Shown: one piece after another, positions 50,836-59,412 of the stretch
Position numbering within the stretch: position 1 is the stretch's first letter
Layout: every line of letters starts with the position of its first letter
Assembly (NCBI GenBank): GCA_030729695.1
Contig: JANQWV010000028.1
Coordinates: forward strand, 1-64,000
Length of the DNA stretch: 64,000 bases
Direction of reading: 5' to 3'
DNA from: Flavobacteriales bacterium
GTDB lineage: Bacteria > Bacteroidota > Bacteroidia > Flavobacteriales_D > Sanyastnellaceae
Program-made: the position numbers and the translations under genes
The notes under the pieces: generated by a model
Seen by the model: the letters and a program-made list of their open reading frames with translations, nothing else
What the model was told of the DNA's origin: nothing
The model's database searches: none

Positions 50836-51837
50836 ATGAGAATTGTTATTCCAATGGCGGGTATGGGAAAGCGTTTGCGCCCGCATACCCTCGTAACTCC
50901 GAAACCCCTCGTGCGCATTGCAGAGAAGCCTATTGTTCAGCGATTGGTAGAGGATATTGTTTCTATTCAAACCGAAAAAGTTGAAGAGATTGCATTCATT
51001 ATCGGTCGATTCGGAAAGGAAGTTGAGAATAATCTTGTTGCCTTAGCAGAACAGCTAGGCGCTAAAGGAACCATACATTACCAAGACGAAGCATTGGGAA
51101 CAGCACACGCGATTCTCTGCGCAGAGTCTGCGCTGCAAGGTCCCGTTACTGTGGCTTTCGCAGATACACTTTTTCGTGCCGACTTCAAATTAGATCCAAA
51201 CGCAGACGGTGTTTTGTGGGTGAAGAAAATTGAAGATCCACGTCAGTTTGGTGTTGTTGAATTGAATGCCGAAGGCACCATTGTTTCCTTCCAAGAAAAA
51301 CCACAAGAGTTCGTTTCAGATTTAGCCATGATTGGAATTTATTATTTCAAAGACGGCGAATGGTTGAAACGTGAACTTCGATATTTGTTAGACAACAACA
51401 TCATGAACGGAGGCGAATACCAATTGCCAGACGCCATGCGCAACATGATGAAGCAAGGAGCCAAGTTTGTTCCGGGTGAAGTGAACGAGTGGATGGATTG
51501 CGGAAATAAGGCTGCAGTAGTGGAAACGATGGCTTCCGTTGTTTCAAGACTTCCGCAAAATCACAACGTGAAGTTGGAAGGGGATTCGAAAATTATTGAG
51601 CCTTGTTATTTCGGGAATAATGTCGTCCTTCACAATTCTACAGTTGGTCCAAACGTTAGCATTGCCAGCAACGTTTCCATCACAAATTCAACACTTGAAA
51701 ACACGTCCATTGAATCCAATTCAAAAGTTGAGAACTGTCAGCTTAAAAATTCATTGGTCGATGAGTATTGTCAAGTCATAGGAGTGAAGGGAGTGCTTGA
51801 TTTGGGTTCTTACAATTCCATTCAAAACAATGACTAA
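50836..51837 (+). CDS. Sugar-phosphate nucleotidyltransferase
   Basis: This 333-residue protein has the N-terminal signature IPMAGMGKRLRPHTLVTPKPL and the RmlA/GlmU-type nucleotidyltransferase fold (DEALGTAHAI, VAFADTLF, WVKKIEDPRQFGVVELN, EYQLPDAMRNM). A short C-terminal left-handed beta-helix follows, with hexapeptide-like turns (about 260-325). It activates a sugar 1-phosphate as an NDP-sugar, probably for surface polysaccharide; the sugar is not identifiable. The stop overlaps the next gene's start by 8 bases. Confidence 0.88.
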   Translation: MRIVIPMAGMGKRLRPHTLVTPKPLVRIAEKPIVQRLVEDIVSIQTEKVEEIAFIIGRFGKEVENNLVALAEQLGAKGTIHYQDEALGTAHAILCAESALQGPVTVAFADTLFRADFKLDPNADGVLWVKKIEDPRQFGVVELNAEGTIVSFQEKPQEFVSDLAMIGIYYFKDGEWLKRELRYLLDNNIMNGGEYQLPDAMRNMMKQGAKFVPGEVNEWMDCGNKAAVVETMASVVSRLPQNHNVKLEGDSKIIEPCYFGNNVVLHNSTVGPNVSIASNVSITNSTLENTSIESNSKVENCQLKNSLVDEYCQVIGVKGVLDLGSYNSIQNND

Positions 51838-53527
51838 CAAAATTCTTCTTTTTTTCTCTTTGGTTGTTCTCGCTTCATGCGGTAAAACAAAACCGACTGC
51901 AGTTACAGACGAAAATCACGCGAAGTTTCAGCAGTATTTTTATCAGGGGGAAAAAGCGAAGATGGCAGGCAATTTTGAGATTGCAATCAACTACTTCAAC
52001 ACCGCATTGAAATACGAAGAGGTGAGTGCTGCTCATTATGAAATTTCAAAATTGTGTTCACAGCTTCCCAAGTTTGAAAAAATGGGAAAAGAGCACATCG
52101 AACGCGCAGTGGAGATGGAACCTACCAATTCTTGGTATTTGAAGGATTTAGGATACTATGAAATTTATTCAGGTGACATCAAAGAAGGAATCAAGCATTT
52201 CGATTTAGCCGTGAAGTACAGCTCGAATCCGGTGCCGGTTTTGAATGAGTATCTAAATGTTATTGGCAACTACGATATGAATCAAGCTGCCAGTGTGCTC
52301 GCTCAAATCGCGGCCATTCAAGGGGAAGATGAGGATGTGGCCCGCAAGCGTTTTGAACTTTTAAGTGCGCAAGGCAAATTTAAAGAAGCGGGAAAGGTCT
52401 TAGAAGATTTCGAGAGTAAGAACAAAGTAGAAGATGCGTATTATTTCTATTTGTTAGATTTTTATCGTGAGAATAAGATGAGTGAAGAAGCTTCAAAATG
52501 GCTGAAGCACATGAAGGAAGTTATTCCTAACAATGGAAAATTACTTCTAGAAGAAAGTGGTGAGTTGGCCAATTCGGGTCAGGATGCAAAGAGCTATGAG
52601 GTTCTGAAAAAATCAATCAAATCAGGAGATTTGGCCTGGTACGATGCAGTGGATATTCTAAAAAAGTATGAAGAACGTGCAGCGCAGGACGAAAAATTCT
52701 TAAAGCCTCTTTGGGAAATTTTCGACCTTACGTTCAATCAGTTTAAATCGGAATATCAGTGCTTGGTTCAATTGTCTTTTGTTGCGAATCATCAAAATAA
52801 TTTTGTTCGTCAAGAGGAAATGTTAAAGCTGGCCATTGACTTAAACAAAAGTGATTTGTTGGTGTGGCAGTTCTTACTAGAGAACCAAAAGGCACTGCGC
52901 AAGTGGAATGAATTAGTGAAATATGCAAATGAAGCATTGGAGCTTTATCCGACCGATGCTGAAGTGTATTACTATGGCGGTTTGGGTTATCTCAAATTAC
53001 AAGATTACACGAAGTCTTTGGAATTGCTCTTGACGGGAAGAGATTTGGTAATAGAAGATCCAGAACTTCTTTCTCAGTTTTATTCTTCGCTGGGAAGTGT
53101 TTACTTCAAGACAGACAATTGGACAGAATGCCAGAAGTCGTTTGAGCAGGCATTGATTCAAAATCCAGATAATGCTACAGGGCTTAACAATTACGCGTAT
53201 TATCTCGCTTTGAAAAAAGTGCAGTTGGATAAGGCCTTGGGTATTATTCAATATGCCGTTTCTATGCAACCCAACAACGCTATTTACTTAGACACATTTG
53301 GATTTGTATTGTTTCAAAAGAAACAATATCAGAATGCGTTGGTGCAACTCGAAATTGCTGCAGGAATACTGAAAACAGATCAAGAGATTTGGGAACATTT
53401 GGGCGATACCTATTTCATGTTAGGCAACGAAGCGAAAGCGCTAGAATGCTGGAACAAAGCGTTGACTTTGAATCCAGCTCATTCGAAATTGAAAGAAAAA
53501 ATTAACCAAAAGAAATTCATTGAATAA
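51830..53527 (+). CDS. TPR-repeat lipoprotein
   Basis: This 565-residue predicted lipoprotein (lipobox LVVLASC, Cys17) is built almost entirely of tetratricopeptide repeats, for example KMAGNFEIAINYFNTALKYE near the N-terminus and LKLQDYTKSLELLLTG, NWTECQKSFEQALIQNPDNA and GNEAKALECWNKALTLNPAH towards the end. TPR arrays are protein-protein scaffolds; as an outer-membrane-anchored one it probably works with the neighbouring envelope proteins. The ATG at 51830 gives a canonical lipoprotein signal; the longer frame from 51797 does not. It overlaps the genes on both sides by 8 bases. Confidence 0.9.
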   Translation: MTNKILLFFSLVVLASCGKTKPTAVTDENHAKFQQYFYQGEKAKMAGNFEIAINYFNTALKYEEVSAAHYEISKLCSQLPKFEKMGKEHIERAVEMEPTNSWYLKDLGYYEIYSGDIKEGIKHFDLAVKYSSNPVPVLNEYLNVIGNYDMNQAASVLAQIAAIQGEDEDVARKRFELLSAQGKFKEAGKVLEDFESKNKVEDAYYFYLLDFYRENKMSEEASKWLKHMKEVIPNNGKLLLEESGELANSGQDAKSYEVLKKSIKSGDLAWYDAVDILKKYEERAAQDEKFLKPLWEIFDLTFNQFKSEYQCLVQLSFVANHQNNFVRQEEMLKLAIDLNKSDLLVWQFLLENQKALRKWNELVKYANEALELYPTDAEVYYYGGLGYLKLQDYTKSLELLLTGRDLVIEDPELLSQFYSSLGSVYFKTDNWTECQKSFEQALIQNPDNATGLNNYAYYLALKKVQLDKALGIIQYAVSMQPNNAIYLDTFGFVLFQKKQYQNALVQLEIAAGILKTDQEIWEHLGDTYFMLGNEAKALECWNKALTLNPAHSKLKEKINQKKFIE

Positions 53528-54389
53528 GTATCTCATCATACTCCTTATCCCATTTCTCTTCGCCTGCAAAAGCAAAGAGGTTGTTGTTACACAAGAACCG
53601 CTGAAGGAAAGAACGCAAGCTTTTTTGACTAGAAATATCGAGAAGAATAAATTCGAATTTGATTGGTTGGGAATGAAGCTCGACGCTGAATTTACAAGCG
53701 GAGAAGAGCAGCAAGGATTCAAGGCCACTGTTCGCATGCGTAAGGACAGCGCAGTATCTGTAAGCGTGAGTCCGGCATTGGGTATTGAGGTGTTGCGACT
53801 TTTGGTTGATAAGGATAGTTTGAAAATGGTTTCTGACATTCCTGGAGATAAGTATGTTTTCTTGGGCTCTGTGAATCAGTTGACAGAACTAGCAAAGATT
53901 GACTTGGATCTATCTACGCTTCAAGATTTATTAATCGGAAACCCAATTGGTTTAAGCCGCGAGGAAGGTCGTATGAAAAGTGGAATTGAGAAACTTGACG
54001 TTGAATATTACACCCTTGTATCTCGTATGTCTCGACGTGTTAGGAGAGCGTCGGAGGATCAAGATTCATTGACAAATCGCGATGGACGAAGAGTTCCCAA
54101 AAGGTTGGAAGATAACGATTGGATTTCTTCCAAATTCTGGATTGAATCGGATTTGTACAAAGTGGTGAAATGTGAGTTGACCGATATACGCACGAAAAGA
54201 ATGGTGCAGATTAACTATTCTGAGTTCGATGAAGAAGATCCTTCGCATTATCCGCATAAGTGCAACATTCAAATCGATGATGTGAAAGGAAAGACAGCAC
54301 TCGATTTTAAAATTGTTCGATTGAACACACAGAATCATTACGATTTTTCGTTCGACTACGATAAGGACTATCCAATCAAAAGGAAATAG
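53520..54389 (+). CDS. DUF4292 lipoprotein
   Basis: This 289-residue protein has lipobox FLFAC (Cys16) followed by DUF4292 features: FEFDWLGMKLDAEF, ATVRMRKDSAVSVSVSPALGIEVLRLLV and DSLKMVSDIPGDKYVFLGSV. DUF4292 resembles LolB/LppX-like lipid-carrier folds, so a role in lipoprotein or lipid handling at the outer membrane is plausible. The start is a TTG at 53520 overlapping the TPR gene by 8 bases; no ATG fits. It is followed after 2 bases by the EnvC-like gene. Confidence 0.88.
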   Translation: MNKYLIILLIPFLFACKSKEVVVTQEPLKERTQAFLTRNIEKNKFEFDWLGMKLDAEFTSGEEQQGFKATVRMRKDSAVSVSVSPALGIEVLRLLVDKDSLKMVSDIPGDKYVFLGSVNQLTELAKIDLDLSTLQDLLIGNPIGLSREEGRMKSGIEKLDVEYYTLVSRMSRRVRRASEDQDSLTNRDGRRVPKRLEDNDWISSKFWIESDLYKVVKCELTDIRTKRMVQINYSEFDEEDPSHYPHKCNIQIDDVKGKTALDFKIVRLNTQNHYDFSFDYDKDYPIKRK

Positions 54390-54391
54390 GA

Positions 54392-55807
54392 ATGAAAGGG
54401 CTGAATAAATCACATGTTTCTTACGCGCTTCTTGTGCTTATTCTTGTTTGTTCAGGAATGACCTTTCAATGGGTATTTGCTCAAACCAAGAAAGCAGAGC
54501 TTACCTCTCGTAGAAGCGAATTGAATAATGAAATAGCAAGAACGAAGCAACTCATCAAGGAATATCAGGCCGATCAGCGCAGCGCTTCAGCAGAACTCTC
54601 GTTGTTGAATGAGCAAATTCGTTTGCGTGAAGAATTAATCCAATCCATCAATTCAGAAGTAGGAACCATTGATGGTGAAATTAAAAAAGGTGAAGGTCGC
54701 GTGGTTGATCTTGAAGCGAGCATTCAAGATTTAAAAGCTGAATACGCGAAGATGATTTACAACAGCTACAAGCAGCGTTCATCCTATTCGAAACTAGCAT
54801 TCATTCTTTCTTCATCAGATTTCTTCCAGGCGGTAAAGCGTGTTCAGCTTTTGAAGCAATACGCTGAGAACAGGAAATTTCATGCTCAACAAATGAAAGA
54901 TGCTCAGTTAGAGATAGCCGAAAATATTTCTATGTTGGAAGGAAACAAACAGACCAAGTTGGCCCTTTCGAGCGATGAACAAAGTGAACGAAACGAGATT
55001 GCGTTGAACAAATTAGAACAACAGAAGAAGTTGGAATTCCTTAAATCGGAAGAAGGGAAATTACGTGAAATTCAGCGTCAAAAGGAAGTTGAGAGAAGGC
55101 AGTTAACTAATAAGATTGAAGAAATTGTTCGTCAAGAAATCGCTGCAGAGAACGAACGTATTCGCAAGCAAGAAGCAGAGAAAGCGAGGCTTGCGGAAGA
55201 GAAGAGGAAGGAAGATCAACGAAGAGCTGCAGCGAATGCAACGGCTTCGAATAATGCATCTGCCAACGCCTCGGGAACAACAGCACCTGTTAAGACCAAT
55301 ACACCTGTCGCGGTGGTTACACCGCCGAAACCAGTCGTAAATGCAACTCCCAAAATGGAAAGTGCACCGGAGGTTGTTCTCGCAAATACAGTATTCGAAC
55401 AGAATAAAGGAAGTTTGCCTTGGCCTATTGCGTCAGGAGCTGTCGGATCTAAGTTCGGTAGGCATGCGCATGAAAGCATTGCGGGTATTGAGGTGAACAA
55501 CAAAGGCGTGGATTTCATTACTTCAGCAAATGCAGAAATATTCACGGTGTTCAACGGAACAGTAACCAGTGTCTTCAATATTCAAGGTGCTGGAATGAAC
55601 GTGATTGTCACACACGGCGCTTACAAAACGGTGTACAGCGGATTGCAAAACGTCTATGTTTCAGTGGGAACGAAAGTCAACACCAAAGACAAGATAGGAA
55701 CCGTAGCTGATAACGGTGAAGGTTACGTCCTTCACTTTGAATTGGGAAAAGTTTCAGAAGCCGGATGGGTGCCGCAGAACCCAGAGCTTTGGCTGAAAAG
55801 ACGTTAA
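54392..55807 (+). CDS. EnvC-like murein hydrolase activator (degenerate M23/LytM)
   Basis: This 471-residue exported protein has a signal segment (about 10-30, ending WVFAQ), long coiled coils (about 33-130 and 165-285), a low-complexity Ala/Asn/Pro linker (about 285-330) and a C-terminal LytM domain (about 345-471). The LytM metal site is incomplete. Where active M23 enzymes have the second metal ligand before G-V-D, this protein has NNKGVDF, and the final HxH is reduced to VLHFEL. This matches EnvC, which activates amidases without cutting peptidoglycan itself. It ends 3 bases from the convergent dioxygenase stop. Confidence 0.9.
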   Translation: MKGLNKSHVSYALLVLILVCSGMTFQWVFAQTKKAELTSRRSELNNEIARTKQLIKEYQADQRSASAELSLLNEQIRLREELIQSINSEVGTIDGEIKKGEGRVVDLEASIQDLKAEYAKMIYNSYKQRSSYSKLAFILSSSDFFQAVKRVQLLKQYAENRKFHAQQMKDAQLEIAENISMLEGNKQTKLALSSDEQSERNEIALNKLEQQKKLEFLKSEEGKLREIQRQKEVERRQLTNKIEEIVRQEIAAENERIRKQEAEKARLAEEKRKEDQRRAAANATASNNASANASGTTAPVKTNTPVAVVTPPKPVVNATPKMESAPEVVLANTVFEQNKGSLPWPIASGAVGSKFGRHAHESIAGIEVNNKGVDFITSANAEIFTVFNGTVTSVFNIQGAGMNVIVTHGAYKTVYSGLQNVYVSVGTKVNTKDKIGTVADNGEGYVLHFELGKVSEAGWVPQNPELWLKRR

Positions 55808-55810
55808 GAC

Positions 55811-56338
55811 TTAAACGAATTTAGGATCCGTTTCCATCACGTGTCCGCAAGACTTGCACGTTCTCATTTCTTCACTTCCGTAAAATTCTCTGAAGCGAGG
55901 TAAGAAATCTTTTTCAATGTTTTCCAAAATGAAATACGTTTCATGAAGTGGGTGATTGCATTTTTCGCAAAACCACAATAGTCCGTCTTTTAACTCGCGC
56001 TCTGCACGTTTCACTTCGATAACAATTCCAACAGTTCCTTCACCTCTGCGCGGTTGGTGTGGTGTTCTTGGTGGAAGTAAGAACATTTCTCCTTCTTTCA
56101 CTTCAATATCAACGGCCTTTCCATCTTCTTGCACACCAATCATAACGCTGCCTTCAACTTGGAAGAACCATTCTTCGGTCTCGTTGTAGTGATAATCTTT
56201 ACGAGCGTTTGGTCCGCCAACAATCATGATCACATAGTCCTCCGATTCAACATAAAGATTTTTATTTCCTACTGGGGGTTGAAGTAAACTTCTGTTTTCT
56301 TCGATCCATTTTTTTAGGTTGAAAGGTCTACGAATCAT
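55811..56338 (-). CDS. nbaC: 3-hydroxyanthranilate 3,4-dioxygenase
   Basis: This 175-residue cupin dioxygenase has iron ligands readable as His50, Glu56 and His94 (DYHYNETEEWFF ... PPRTPHQPRR). A second rubredoxin-like metal site is formed by Cys124/Cys127 and Cys161/Cys164, the arrangement of the bacterial enzyme. It opens the ring of 3-hydroxyanthranilate to form the precursor of quinolinate (NAD synthesis) or of 2-aminomuconate (tryptophan breakdown). Its start overlaps the GGGP synthase stop by 4 bases. Other kynurenine-pathway genes are not in the window. Confidence 0.95.
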   Translation of the reverse strand: MIRRPFNLKKWIEENRSLLQPPVGNKNLYVESEDYVIMIVGGPNARKDYHYNETEEWFFQVEGSVMIGVQEDGKAVDIEVKEGEMFLLPPRTPHQPRRGEGTVGIVIEVKRAERELKDGLLWFCEKCNHPLHETYFILENIEKDFLPRFREFYGSEEMRTCKSCGHVMETDPKFV

Positions 56339-57069
56339 AAGGCATTCAATTTTTGTATTTCGAAAAGTATTTCAGGATTCTGTTCTACTGCGGTTCCCAT
56401 AACCACAACGTCGGCACCCGCTTGCCAAGCAGCATGCGCTTGTTGTTCATTCACTATTCCTCCACCAACAATTACAGGAAGTTGTGTAGTCTTTTTTACA
56501 GCGTAAATCAGTTCTTGAGAAACTGGAAAATCTGCCCCACTTCCGGTGTCTAAATAGAAACAACGAAGTCCTAAATATTTTCCTGCAAGCGCTGTCGCAG
56601 CGGCTACTTCAGGTTTGTCGTTAGGAAGAGGAACGGTCTGACTAATGTATATCGCTGTTGTTGTATTTCCGCCATTAACCAACATGTATCCGGTTGGAAT
56701 GACTTCCTGTTTCCATTCATGTAAATAAGGTGCCGAAACAACTTGATGTCCAATAAGGAATTCAGCATTTCTTCCAGATATCAAAGAAAGAAAAAGTGTT
56801 GCGTCTACATGTTTGGTAAGTTGCAGTGGATGACCAGGAAAGAGCACCAATGGCAAAGGACAAGTTGCTCGCAAGCGTTCCACTCGTTCATTGAAATCTG
56901 AAGCTGCATTTAAACTTCCACCTACCAGAATAAAATCTACGCCAGCAGCCTTGTATAAAGCTCCTTGCTGTTGCGCGTTTTCACTGTTCCATTTATCTGG
57001 ATCAATAAGAACCGCCAATTGTTTCTTCTTGGAATGAAGCAGCAATTCTATTTTTCCGGCAGAGGTCAT
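56335..57069 (-). CDS. Geranylgeranylglyceryl/heptaprenylglyceryl phosphate synthase (PcrB family)
   Basis: This 244-residue TIM-barrel prenyltransferase has LAVLIDPDKW at the start, FILVGGSLNA, LVLFPGHPLQL, FYLDTGSGADFPV and the phosphate-binding GGGIVNEQQAHAAWQAGADVVVMG. It joins a polyprenyl diphosphate to glycerol-1-phosphate to form an ether, the first step of archaeal-type lipids. Members are known in Bacteroidota, where the product's role is unsettled. No glycerol-1-phosphate dehydrogenase is visible here; gpsA in the window makes the opposite stereoisomer. Chain length specificity cannot be read reliably. Confidence 0.92.
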   Translation of the reverse strand: MTSAGKIELLLHSKKKQLAVLIDPDKWNSENAQQQGALYKAAGVDFILVGGSLNAASDFNERVERLRATCPLPLVLFPGHPLQLTKHVDATLFLSLISGRNAEFLIGHQVVSAPYLHEWKQEVIPTGYMLVNGGNTTTAIYISQTVPLPNDKPEVAAATALAGKYLGLRCFYLDTGSGADFPVSQELIYAVKKTTQLPVIVGGGIVNEQQAHAAWQAGADVVVMGTAVEQNPEILFEIQKLNAL

Positions 57070-57073
57070 GTTT

Positions 57074-57081
57074 CAAAAATA
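57074..57081 (-). promoter_or_regulatory. -7 promoter box TATTTTTG for the GGGP synthase-dioxygenase pair
   Basis: This perfect TAnnTTTG match on the minus strand ends 4 bases before the ATG at 57069. A TTTG 22 bases further upstream (57104-57107, plus-strand CAAA) is a possible -33 element. Confidence 0.5.
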
Positions 57082-57098
57082 CGAAAGATGAAGATGCT

Positions 57099-59315
57099 TT
57101 AAGCAAATTCACTTTCAATACGATCTACCGTTAGAACGCCGTCTACGTCTTGAAGGTTTTTAATCAGATGATTCAAATGTTCTGTATCATGCACCAGCAC
57201 TACCATTTTTCCTTCGAATATACCGTCTCTTGCTTCGAAAGAAATGGCGCGCATGTTCACATTCATATCGGTAGAAATGATGTTTGTTATTTTCTGAACC
57301 AATCCAACATCATCGGTTCCTGAGAACTTCAATCCTACTTCGAATTGCACCAAATCGTTGCTGCTCCATTTTGCTTTGATGACACGATAGGCGTATTTGC
57401 TCATCAGCTCCTGCGCATTGGGACAATTCGTTCGGTGAATTTTTATTCCTTCAGAAACAGTAATAAATCCGAATACTTCATCCCCTGGAATCGGGCTGCA
57501 ACAAACAGATAAGCTGAAGTCTACTTTTTGCTTGTCGTCTCCAATAAGTACGGTGTCACCGGTTGAAGGCGCTGTCGTAACAATGCGTGTAATTTCTTCG
57601 TGCTTCTCCTGCGTGTTCTTATCGAATCGAATGCGGTCGGCTTCCACAGTATGTGGTTTTAGCTTCTTCAATTCGATGCGACCCTTAGCAATTTTGAAGT
57701 AGAAGTCAACTGCGGTAACGCATCCATAGGCACGCACGAATTCGTCAATATTCTTGCTGCCCCAGGTAATTTTTAGCGAGTTGAAACGGCGTTTCAACAT
57801 TTCCTTTCCTTCTTCAGAGATTTGTTTTTTCTCTTCTTTTAATGCCGTTTTTATTTTCTGACGTGCAGAAGCGGTGATGACAATGTTCAACCAATCTTCT
57901 TTCGGACGTTGCTTTTTAGAAGTTAGAATTTCAACTTGATCACCGCTGCTTAACTTGTGGCTGAGAGGTTCTAGTTTGTGGTTAACCTTGGCTCCAATGC
58001 ACTGGTAGCCTATCTGTGAGTGAATGAGAAAAGCGAAGTCCAAAGTTGTTGATCCAACAGGAAGCGTTTTCAAATCGCCACTTGGCGTGAAGACATAAAT
58101 CTCTTCGCTGAAAAGAGAAAGCTTGAAATTGTCAATGAATTCAATGGCATTGTCGCTTGGTGCCTCTAGCACGTCACGAATTTGTCCGAGCCATTTATCG
58201 AGTTTGCTTTCCGGACTTTCAACTGCGTCTTTATATTTCCAATGCGCTGCATATCCTTTCTCGGCAAGGTCATCCATGCGCTCGCTTCGAATTTGAACTT
58301 CCACCCATTTACCCGTTGGCGACATAACTGTGGTGTGAAGCGATTCGTAGCCGCTGCTTTTCGGTGTACTAATCCAATCGCGCAGGCGCTCAGTGCTTGG
58401 CACATAAAAATCGGTTACTGCAGAGTATACTCTCCAGCAATCGGTTTTTTCTTGTTCTTGCGGAGTTTTAAGAATGATTCGAATGGCGAACAAGTCGTAG
58501 ATTTCTTCGAATGGAACCCCTTTCGTATGAATCTTATTGTAGATGCTGAAGATGCTTTTTGTTCGGCTTTTGATTTCGTAGATCAATCCTTGTTCATCGA
58601 GCGCTCTGCGGATAGGCAGTGTGAACTGATTAATGAACCGGGTACGAACGGCTTGTGTCTTTTGAAGTTTTGTTATGATGTCATCGTATGCGGCAGGATC
58701 TGTAAACTTCAGGCTTAAATCTTCGAGTTCTGTTTTGATGTTGTACAATCCAAGTCGATGGGCGAGTGGCGCATACATGAAAAGTGTTTCGCTTGCAATT
58801 TTCAATTGCTTGTCTCTTCGCATGTGATCGAGCGTGCGCATGTTGTGCAGACGATCGGCAAGTTTGATCAGGATCACGCGCACGTCATCTGACAGCGTCA
58901 GAAGCATCTTGCGAAAGTTCTCGGCCTGATCGCTGGAGCTCAAGTCTGCAACGCCAGAAATTTTTGTCAGGCCGTCGATAATAACGCGTTCTTTTTTTCC
59001 GAACTGACGTTGGATATCGTCTAGCGTTATTTCAGTGTCTTCGACAGTATCGTGAAGAAGAGCGCAGACGATGCTCATGGTAGCGAGCCCCAATTCTTCT
59101 GCGGCGATTTTTGCCACAGCTATCGGGTGGTAGATGTAGGGCTCGCCGCTCTTGCGACGCATGTCTTTGTGAGCATCTACGGAAAGCTCGAAGGCTTTCC
59201 TTATCCGCGCACGATCGGCACGGGTTTTCGAGCGATAACAAACGCGTAAGAGTGCGCGGTATCTGCGAAGTATCTCGCGATTTTCTTCTTCTAAATCAAT
59301 TTCTATTTTCGCCAT
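57099..59315 (-). CDS. RelA/SpoT family (p)ppGpp synthetase/hydrolase
   Basis: This 738-residue protein has an N-terminal HD hydrolase domain with His63 (IYHP), the HDTVED motif (His88/Asp89, Glu92/Asp93) and LIKLADRLHNMRTL. A synthetase domain (about 235-350) follows with YESLHTTVMSP and EVQIRSERMDDLAEKGYAAHWKYK, then a TGS domain (IYVFTPSGDLKTLPVGSTTLDFAF) and a C-terminal ACT domain. It makes and degrades the stringent-response alarmone in the cytoplasm. Both catalytic halves look intact by motif. It is divergent from the RemB-like gene. Confidence 0.95.
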   Translation of the reverse strand: MAKIEIDLEEENREILRRYRALLRVCYRSKTRADRARIRKAFELSVDAHKDMRRKSGEPYIYHPIAVAKIAAEELGLATMSIVCALLHDTVEDTEITLDDIQRQFGKKERVIIDGLTKISGVADLSSSDQAENFRKMLLTLSDDVRVILIKLADRLHNMRTLDHMRRDKQLKIASETLFMYAPLAHRLGLYNIKTELEDLSLKFTDPAAYDDIITKLQKTQAVRTRFINQFTLPIRRALDEQGLIYEIKSRTKSIFSIYNKIHTKGVPFEEIYDLFAIRIILKTPQEQEKTDCWRVYSAVTDFYVPSTERLRDWISTPKSSGYESLHTTVMSPTGKWVEVQIRSERMDDLAEKGYAAHWKYKDAVESPESKLDKWLGQIRDVLEAPSDNAIEFIDNFKLSLFSEEIYVFTPSGDLKTLPVGSTTLDFAFLIHSQIGYQCIGAKVNHKLEPLSHKLSSGDQVEILTSKKQRPKEDWLNIVITASARQKIKTALKEEKKQISEEGKEMLKRRFNSLKITWGSKNIDEFVRAYGCVTAVDFYFKIAKGRIELKKLKPHTVEADRIRFDKNTQEKHEEITRIVTTAPSTGDTVLIGDDKQKVDFSLSVCCSPIPGDEVFGFITVSEGIKIHRTNCPNAQELMSKYAYRVIKAKWSSNDLVQFEVGLKFSGTDDVGLVQKITNIISTDMNVNMRAISFEARDGIFEGKMVVLVHDTEHLNHLIKNLQDVDGVLTVDRIESEFA

Positions 59316-59400
59316 AACATCACAAATTAAAGGCTATTCTTTCAACATAAAATTGTGAAACTTATTACCTATTAACAATGCATGTTTTGAAAGACTGTTC

Positions 59401-59408
59401 TATCTTTC
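59401..59408 (+). promoter_or_regulatory. Near-consensus -7 box TATCTTTC
   Basis: This box matches TAnnTTTG at 7 of 8 positions and ends 4 bases before the GTG start at 59413. It fits the spacing seen at perfect boxes elsewhere in the window. Confidence 0.35.
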
Positions 59409-59412
59409 CCTC

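Noticed and set aside
58182..58718. Open frame of 178 codons on the plus strand
   Set aside because: It is antisense to the RelA/SpoT synthetase domain; the composition is that of an antisense shadow.
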